Shown here: positions 58,630-64,000 of the stretch, one piece after another
How the letters are laid out: each line of letters starts with the position of its first letter
How positions within the stretch are numbered: the first letter of the stretch is position 1
Source of the DNA: Scytonema sp. UIC 10036
GTDB taxonomy: Bacteria > Cyanobacteriota > Cyanobacteriia > Cyanobacteriales > Nostocaceae
DNA length: 64,000 nt
Assembly (NCBI RefSeq): GCF_009725235.1
Contig: NZ_WJFC01000028.1
Location: 1 to 64,000, forward strand
Direction: 5' to 3'
The notes under the pieces: generated by a model
Databases searched by the model: none
Told to the model about the DNA's origin: nothing
Seen by the model: the letters and a program-made list of their open reading frames with translations, nothing else
Made by a program: the position numbers and the translations under genes

Positions 58630-59532
58630 CTAAATCAATCGGTCAACCGCTTCTACCACCAGATCTTTGCTTACGCGATCGCGCAACCTAGCTTCTATGG
58701 CAATCTTTAAAGTTGCCGTACTGCTAGAACACGAACCGCAAGCACCTTGAAGCAGAACCTTCACGCGATCGCCTTCTACGTCATACAGTTCCACATCTCC
58801 CCCGTCGGCGATCAAAACGGGTCGAACTTCTTCATCAAGGACTTTTTGAATGAGTGCAATCTTTTGCACCGAGGTCAGTGGCTTTTGGGCAAACTGACTT
58901 GCAGTCCTTGGTTGTAGGGAATTATTTACAGGGGATGCGGATTCCTTCTGTACTAATGCAATTATATCATCAATTGCTGCCAAACAAGATCCGCATCCGC
59001 CACCAGCTTTTACATAATTTGTTACCTGTTCGGCGGTTGTTAAATTATTCTCTACAATAACGCGCCGAATTTTTGTATCGCTGATACCAAAACAGGTACA
59101 AATTAGAGTTCCTTCATCATCATCGTCATGGGCTGCGAGAGGAATACCTCTATAATTATAGATAGCAGCTTCCAATGCTTCTTGTCCCATAACCGAACAA
59201 TGCATTTTTGCTTCTGGCAATCCACCAAGATAGCTAGCAATTTCTTTATTACTAATCTTAAGCGCTTCGTCTAAAGTTTTTCCTTTCACCAGGTCAACCA
59301 GAGCTTCAGAAGAAGCAATAGCGCTAGTACAACCAAAAGTTTGATAACGAGCTTCGAGAATTTTGTCAGTTTCTTCCTCTATTTTCAGATGCAATCTTAG
59401 AGCATCTCCACAAGCAATACTGCCTACTTCACCAACAGTAACTTTAACACCAGGTTCACCAGTTTCTTCCAAAACCCCTTGATTTTTGGGATTGTAGAAG
59501 AGATCCATTACTTTATCTGTGTAGTCCCACAT
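58630..59532 (-). CDS. nifU: Iron-sulfur scaffold protein NifU
   Basis: A 300-aa three-domain scaffold. The IscU-like N-terminus has its cysteines in SIACGDAL, YQTFGCTSAIASSEAL and EAKMHCSVMGQEALEAAI. The central [2Fe-2S] domain is LICTCFGISDTKIRR with GGGCGSCLAAI. The C-terminal Nfu domain has VLLQGACGSCSSSTATLKI. It assembles clusters from sulfur delivered by NifS for nitrogenase. Upstream is nifS with a 108-bp spacer of STRRs. Length standard. Confidence 0.95.
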   Translation of the reverse strand: MWDYTDKVMDLFYNPKNQGVLEETGEPGVKVTVGEVGSIACGDALRLHLKIEEETDKILEARYQTFGCTSAIASSEALVDLVKGKTLDEALKISNKEIASYLGGLPEAKMHCSVMGQEALEAAIYNYRGIPLAAHDDDDEGTLICTCFGISDTKIRRVIVENNLTTAEQVTNYVKAGGGCGSCLAAIDDIIALVQKESASPVNNSLQPRTASQFAQKPLTSVQKIALIQKVLDEEVRPVLIADGGDVELYDVEGDRVKVLLQGACGSCSSSTATLKIAIEARLRDRVSKDLVVEAVDRLI

Positions 59533-59551
59533 AGCCGATTTTAGATTGATT

Positions 59552-59640
59552 GTTAATTGCTAATTGCTAATGGCTAATTGCTAATGGCTAATAGTTAATT
59601 GCGACTAACGACTAACGACTAACAACTAACCACTCACTAA
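59552..59640. repeat. STRR array between nifS and nifU
   Basis: Tandem taattgctaatggctaat units followed by cgactaacgactaac and aactaaccact. It ends directly at the nifS stop codon. Confidence 0.75.
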
Positions 59641-60849
59641 TTACCGATGAGCCAAACTTTTTTCGTGTTCTTGCAGCCAACTTGCATTGTCACTCTTAAA
59701 TGGAGAGAGTGTACGCAGATGTTCCACAATACCCGGCATTACTGCCAGAACTGCATCAATTTCGGCTTCTGTAGTGTAGCGGCAAAGACTAAAGCGAATG
59801 GAACCGTGCAAAATTGTATAGGGTAAACCCATTGCTCGCAAAACATGGGAGGGTTCCAAAGAGCCAGAACTGCAAGCAGAACCAGATGAAGCACAAATAC
59901 CGTATTTGTTGAGAGAGAGCAGAATTGCTTCGCCTTCGATAAACTTGAAGCCAATGTTGGTTGTATTTGGCAATCTTTGGCTTATATCGCCGTTGACTTC
60001 ACAATCTGGAATTTGAGCGAGAAGAGTTTGTTCGAGGCGATCGCGCAACTGCTTTTCTCTGGTTGTTGCTTCCTCTAGATGTAATAATTCTAATTCAGCT
60101 GCTTTGCCTAATGCAACGACTCCTGGAACATTTTCTGTGCCTCCGCGTCTTCCGCGTTGTTGTCCTCCACCCACAATCATGGGACGGAATCTAACTCCAC
60201 GACGCACATACAAAGCACCAATACCCTTGGGTGCGTGAATCTTATGACCCGACATGGTTAACATATCAATGGTGCTAGTCTTCATATTCATGGGAATTTT
60301 GCCCACAGCTTGGACTGCATCCACATGGAACAGAGCACCGTACTCCTTCACCCGCATCCCAATTTGTTCGATGGGGAACACAGTACCCGTTTCATTATTA
60401 GCATACATGATTGTCACGAGAGCAGTGTTACCTGTAAGCGAAGCTTCCAGTTCATTTAAATCCAACTGTCCCTGACGATTAACAGACAAATAAGTAACTG
60501 AATAACCTTGAGATTCTAATTGCTTGCAGACATTCAAGACTGCAGGATGTTCGACTTGCGTTGTGATAATGTGACGCTTGTCAGGTTGTGCTAACAATGC
60601 AGCACGGATAGCAGCATTGTCACCTTCAGTACCGCCACTTGTAAAGACAATCTCAGATTCATCAGCACCCAAGAGAGCAGCAACCTGTTCGCGTCCTTGT
60701 TGAACTGCTTTACCAACCTGCCCACCAAAAGTGTGCATACTAGAAGGATTACCGTAATAATCAGTTAAGAAAGGCAACATTGCCCCTACAACTTCTGGAT
60801 CTACTTTTGTGGTAGCATTATTATCCAGATAAATACAATCTTTTAGCAT
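59641..60849 (-). CDS. nifS: Cysteine desulfurase NifS
   Basis: About 402 aa from the ATG at 60849; a TTG 9 bases earlier is also in frame. A PLP enzyme that takes sulfur from cysteine. Lysine in SGHKIHAPKGIGALY, histidine in TTQVEHPAVLNVC, active cysteine in CASSGSACSSGSLEPSHVL. Substrate-binding IYLDNNATTKVDP is at the start. Works with NifU to build nitrogenase clusters. Confidence 0.95.
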   Translation of the reverse strand: MLKDCIYLDNNATTKVDPEVVGAMLPFLTDYYGNPSSMHTFGGQVGKAVQQGREQVAALLGADESEIVFTSGGTEGDNAAIRAALLAQPDKRHIITTQVEHPAVLNVCKQLESQGYSVTYLSVNRQGQLDLNELEASLTGNTALVTIMYANNETGTVFPIEQIGMRVKEYGALFHVDAVQAVGKIPMNMKTSTIDMLTMSGHKIHAPKGIGALYVRRGVRFRPMIVGGGQQRGRRGGTENVPGVVALGKAAELELLHLEEATTREKQLRDRLEQTLLAQIPDCEVNGDISQRLPNTTNIGFKFIEGEAILLSLNKYGICASSGSACSSGSLEPSHVLRAMGLPYTILHGSIRFSLCRYTTEAEIDAVLAVMPGIVEHLRTLSPFKSDNASWLQEHEKSLAHR

Positions 60850-60879
60850 TGCTTCCAACTTTGTAAGATAAGGAATTGT

Positions 60880-60972
60880 TGATGGTTAGTGGTTAGTGGT
60901 TAGTGGTTAGTAGTTAATAGTTATTTATTCAACTAACAACTAACAACTAACAACCAACAACTAACAACTAAC
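60880..60972. repeat. STRR array between fdxN and nifS
   Basis: ttagtggttagtggttagt on the left arm and aactaacaactaacaac on the right, with a ttaatagttatttattc centre. It overlaps the end of fdxN, whose final V-S-C-stop is encoded by a repeat unit. Confidence 0.8.
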
Positions 60973-61296
60973 ATTTTTTTCTAATTGTCTGGAAAACTGC
61001 TGTGAATAATAGTCAAACCAGTTTTCCCAATAATCTTGTTTTTTTGTTAATTTTGCGAGTAGTTGATTGTAAGTAGCAAACCAGCACTCCCAGTAATCGC
61101 TAGTTTCTTTAACGCAACCATTACAGGTTGGACAACCTGCCACACACTGAGGAACAGTATAGGCAGTACCAACACAATTAGTGCAGAGATTGGGGTCAAT
61201 CCAGTGCCGACCATCAACAATCTTGATTGCATTAACAGGACACGCAGAGATACACAGTTTGCAAGAAATGCACTTGCTGGTTATCTTGTAAGACAT
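60961..61296 (-). CDS. fdxN: Heterocyst ferredoxin-like protein FdxN
   Basis: A 111-aa bacterial-type 2[4Fe-4S] ferredoxin. Two cluster motifs are visible: SKCISCKLCISACPVNAI and LCTNCVGTAYTVPQCVAGCP, the second with the widened spacing typical of nif-linked FdxN. A C-terminal extension of about 40 residues (SDYWECWFATYNQLL) follows. It is uninterrupted here, whereas in Anabaena PCC 7120 it is split by the fdxN element. Co-transcribed with nifB and nifS. Confidence 0.94.
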   Translation of the reverse strand: MSYKITSKCISCKLCISACPVNAIKIVDGRHWIDPNLCTNCVGTAYTVPQCVAGCPTCNGCVKETSDYWECWFATYNQLLAKLTKKQDYWENWFDYYSQQFSRQLEKNVSC

Positions 61297-61353
61297 GACT
61301 TTTCCCCGGAATAGTAAGAGACTTCAATTTGGGAAATGGGTACTGGATAATGG

Positions 61354-61448
61354 GCATTGGTTGGTGGTTGGTGGTTAGTGGTTGGTGGTTAATAGTTATT
61401 TATTCAACTAACAACTAACCACCAACAACTAACAACTAACAACTAACA
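61354..61448. repeat. STRR array between nifB and fdxN
   Basis: ggttggtggttggtggttag on the left arm and ctaacaactaaccaccaac on the right, sharing its ttaatagttatttattc centre with the 60880 array. The end of nifB (V-V-S-C-stop) is encoded in the repeat. Confidence 0.8.
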
Positions 61449-62896
61449 ACTTGCAAGTATTGCTTGTAAAACTCAAGAGCCGAGACTTCGATAGAATCGT
61501 AAGCTTCATAGACTTGGACTCCAAGGTTTTGCAGTTTTTCTTTAGGACCATCACCAATTTTGGAAACCAGTACTGCTTTACAATCAGCGATGGATTGGAT
61601 GATATTTTCCAGAGTGGCTTTCTCTCCGTAACCGCCTTGGCAGTAGTGGTCAACTTTGCGATGTCCTACATAGCGAACTGCATGACCGTCAACTTCATAA
61701 ACCTGGAATTCTTTGGCATGACCGAAGTGTTGGTTAACCAATCCACCACCCTTTGTTGCAACAGCAACTAGGATTTTTGGATTGTTTTGTTGCAAAGCCG
61801 AGCTGTTGTTGGTCTCAGCATTTGCCTTGGCTTTAGCTGCTTTCAATTCTGACTTAAACTTCTCAATACCTGCAAGAACTTCTTGGCGCTTTTGTGGATC
61901 GTATTCAGGAGCCATCTCCATGAATTTATCCTTGGTAAATTCTAAGCTGCGGTCTTCACCTAATAAACCAACTGCATCTGCACGGCACTGACGGCAATGA
62001 CGCATCATTTTCATATTACCAGCGCAATTATCTTGCACTGCTTTCAATTCTACAGGTGTGGGACCGCGCTGACCCGTTAAGCCAAAGTGAGTGCCGTGTT
62101 CTGGTGCAGAAATTAACGGCATAATATTGTGCAGAAACGCACCTTTTTCACGAATAACTTTATTAACTTCTAATAGGTGCTCATCATTAATACCCGGAAT
62201 CATCACCGAGTTAACTTTACACAAAATATCAGCTTCTTTCAGGGCTTGCAGACCTTCCATCTGCTTTTCATGCAAAATTTTAACCCCTTCGATGCCTCTA
62301 TAACGCTTGCGCTTGTAGTGAACCCAAGGATAAATTTTTGCTCCAATTTCAGGGTCCACCATATTAATGGTGATAGTAACGTGGTCTACATTTAGTTGTT
62401 TGATCCGGTCAATATATTCAGGAAGCATCAAACCATTAGTTGACAGGCAAAGCTTGATTTCTGGGGCTTTCTCTGCAATCAACTCAAAGGTACGGAAGGT
62501 TTTTTCTGGATTTGCAAGTGGATCGCCAGGACCTGCAATTCCCAAGACAGTGAGTTGGGGAATTTTACCTGCAATGACCAGAACTTTGTGTGCTGCTTCC
62601 TCTGGGGTGAGTAGTTCGCTGACAACACCGGGGCGGCTTTCGTTCGCACAATCATACTTGCGATTGCAGTAGTTGCACTGAATGTTACAGGCTGGAGCAA
62701 CTGCAACGTGCATTCTGGCATAATGATGATGAGCTTCCTCACTGTAACAAGGATGGGTTTCGATCCGTTGTTTCAGCTTTTCATCTATTTCCGGAGTTGC
62801 GCTGGTACTACCGCATCCACTACCACAACCACTGGATTTAGATTGAGTTGTCTGCTCCGTAATGAGGGGGGTAACGAGTCCTGTTGACTGTGTCAT
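61436..62896 (-). CDS. nifB: NifB, FeMo-cofactor biosynthesis radical SAM enzyme
   Basis: About 486 aa from the ATG at 62896; a TTG 12 bases earlier is also in frame. It makes NifB-co, the precursor of FeMo-co. The Cys-rich start ([13 protein letters not shown]) leads into the radical SAM domain with [14 protein letters not shown], then [16 protein letters not shown] and GKIPQLTVL. The C-terminal NifX-like domain runs from [20 protein letters not shown] to the end. The length and two-domain layout are normal for cyanobacteria. It is the first gene of the operon. Confidence 0.96.
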   Translation of the reverse strand: MTQSTGLVTPLITEQTTQSKSSGCGSGCGSTSATPEIDEKLKQRIETHPCYSEEAHHHYARMHVAVAPACNIQCNYCNRKYDCANESRPGVVSELLTPEEAAHKVLVIAGKIPQLTVLGIAGPGDPLANPEKTFRTFELIAEKAPEIKLCLSTNGLMLPEYIDRIKQLNVDHVTITINMVDPEIGAKIYPWVHYKRKRYRGIEGVKILHEKQMEGLQALKEADILCKVNSVMIPGINDEHLLEVNKVIREKGAFLHNIMPLISAPEHGTHFGLTGQRGPTPVELKAVQDNCAGNMKMMRHCRQCRADAVGLLGEDRSLEFTKDKFMEMAPEYDPQKRQEVLAGIEKFKSELKAAKAKANAETNNSSALQQNNPKILVAVATKGGGLVNQHFGHAKEFQVYEVDGHAVRYVGHRKVDHYCQGGYGEKATLENIIQSIADCKAVLVSKIGDGPKEKLQNLGVQVYEAYDSIEVSALEFYKQYLQVVSC

Positions 62897-63883
62897 TGAA
62901 TTTCGCAATCTTTCACATAAAGTCAGGAGTCAAAAGCCAAAAGTCAAAAGTAAAAAGGCAGCCTTTGTACTTTTCAGTTTTAACTTTTAACTGTGTTGCC
63001 TGTGGCAGATGTTGTCACAACCTATGTGTTAAGGAATGGAAGCCGCGTATTGGACTTACGCCACAAACCCTTGTTTCTTAGCTGGTGTGTGTCAAAAGCT
63101 CTGAGACTTGGGTAAATTGCGGGTCAATCCGCGACTTCGGTTCACAGGGGCATGGTGCTATCTCATCCCTCCACTCACTCTAGTGCGCTGTTGTTAGCGC
63201 ATTAAGTGTTGGCGATACTTGATTTATATCAGTCGTTTTCAAGGGGGGTGGTGAGTATGCCTCGGATAGAATTTATTGGATTGATTGGTTTTGTACTCAA
63301 AACTGAAAACCCAAATCACTACAGCATTTCGGGATTCAAAAAAATTTTTTTCAGGTAGGGGTACTAGAATTTTGGGGTAGGGGTTCTAGTATTTATGGAA
63401 ATGGGGACAAGTATTTCTGTACTCACCCAAAGTTTCTTCCCAGCAACGGTTTCAGGGAAATCTTAACTTGTTTAGAGCTACTTCATCTTGTACTCAAAGG
63501 CTGATGCGATCGCGTAAGAGCAAGCCGTACTCGGCTTATCGCACTTGAAGCATCGCCAAAGGGTAGATTCAGAGCTTGGAAATCTGGAGCAACGTGGATG
63601 TGTTTACTCCAGAGATTTGCGAAATTCAATTCTGTATCTAACCTATCATTTTTTTCCCAGGAAAAATGCCGTTCATATTTTTTTAATCCTGCGTAAATTT
63701 TTGTGTCCTCCTATCAAACAGCAGATTTTCTCATTAAAATTAGGATGAGCTAAAGCTCAAATAGTTATGAGATTCGGGTTTTTTCTTGCTTTTGGCTGCT
63801 TATATTGAGATTTTATACTAGTTAATAGGGTTTGAACAAACCCATTTTGTCAAAATGCCTAGCGAATGGAATTCGCGGCTATA

Positions 63884-63915
63884 GAAAAGAAGTCCGCCTG
63901 CGCGGACTTCTTTTC
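63884..63915. terminator. Perfect 14-bp stem hairpin, terminator candidate
   Basis: GAAAAGAAGTCCGC (63884-63897) pairs with GCGGACTTCTTTTC (63902-63915) around ctgc, with an A-run on one arm and a T-run on the other. It fits a bidirectional rho-independent terminator for genes beyond the window. Confidence 0.7.
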
Positions 63916-63918
63916 TCG

Positions 63919-63939
63919 TTCCCAGGCAGAGCCTGGGAA
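63919..63939. repeat. Dispersed hairpin repeat, second copy
   Basis: TTCCCAGGC-aga-GCCTGGGAA; same element as 33188-33208 apart from the loop. Confidence 0.7.
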
Positions 63940-64000
63940 TGCATTCCTAGAGGCTCTGCCTCCAGTAATAAGATCGAGGCGATCGCAGCCAGAGAGATTG

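Larger units (their letters stand above)
62897..64000. other. Non-coding region upstream of nifB
   Basis: About 1.1 kb with no gene. It should hold the nifB promoter. A purine/pyrimidine-skewed stretch lies near 62925-62990 (aaaagtcaaaagtaaaaagg), with two strong hairpins at 63884-63915 and 63919-63939 near the edge. HIP1-like octamers are present. Confidence 0.5.

Noticed and set aside
60961..61296. An fdxN excision element
   Set aside because: fdxN is intact in this window with both cluster motifs.

Overview
The window is a nitrogen-fixation (nif) locus of a filamentous, heterocyst-forming cyanobacterium. The reasons are the gene order nifB-fdxN-nifS-nifU-glbN-nifH-nifD-nifK-orf-nifE on the minus strand, many HIP1 octamers (gcgatcgc), heptameric short tandem repeats (STRRs) between nif genes, and recombinases of the XisA and XisF types inside nif genes. 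The genus cannot be settled from this sequence.

The main feature is that three nif genes are each split by a separate DNA element carrying its own site-specific recombinase. nifH is split by a 6.3-kb element (51252-57593, 5-bp repeat GGAGT, serine recombinase). nifD is split by a 15.5-kb element (33407-48922, 9-bp repeat CGGAGTAAT, XisA tyrosine recombinase). nifE is split by a 29.4-kb element (811-30246, 7-bp repeat AGGTTCA, serine recombinase). For each, recombination between the repeats restores one open frame: NifH 296 aa, NifD 501 aa, and NifE at least 458 codons to the window edge. About 51.3 kb of the 64 kb would be removed, so nifHDK-nifE expression in a heterocyst needs three excisions. 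fdxN and nifB, which are interrupted in some relatives, are intact here.

Region by region. 1-817 is the 3' part of nifE. 811-30246 is the nifE element: patatin phospholipase, TPR and membrane proteins, DUF928 protein, a two-partner-secretion transporter with a CHAT protease, a PEP-CTERM protein, two large haemagglutinin-like exoproteins, a CHASE2-Ser/Thr kinase, a decayed toxin-antitoxin pair, an AraC regulator, an SDR enzyme and the recombinase. 30220-33415 holds nifE 5', a small Mo-nitrogenase-associated gene, nifK and nifD 3'. 33407-48922 is the nifD element: xisA, DUF3303, HNH, a rifampicin-phosphotransferase-like gene, a DUF2887 nuclease, a TetR/amidase divergent pair, an HxlR regulator facing a broken oxidoreductase, IS982 remnants and a GNAT gene. 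48870-51256 is nifD 5' and nifH 3'. 51252-57593 is the nifH element: recombinase, small DNA-binding-like genes, a mini Mo-nitrogenase C-domain gene and an unknown 451-aa protein. 57543-62896 is nifH 5', glbN, nifU, nifS, fdxN and nifB, followed by about 1.1 kb of non-coding upstream DNA.

The elements contain many decayed genes (zeta toxin, HNH, RelE-like toxin, prolyl oligopeptidase, aspartic protease, amidase copy, quinone oxidoreductase, methyltransferase, Gfo/Idh/MocA, IS982), as expected for cargo under weak selection. Less expected observations are: glbN lies between 32-bp inverted repeats; the nifH element carries a protein with the same domain as the nif operon's small gene; an antibiotic-phosphotransferase-like gene sits between long direct repeats; and a secretion/CHAT/kinase module sits on a developmentally excised element.
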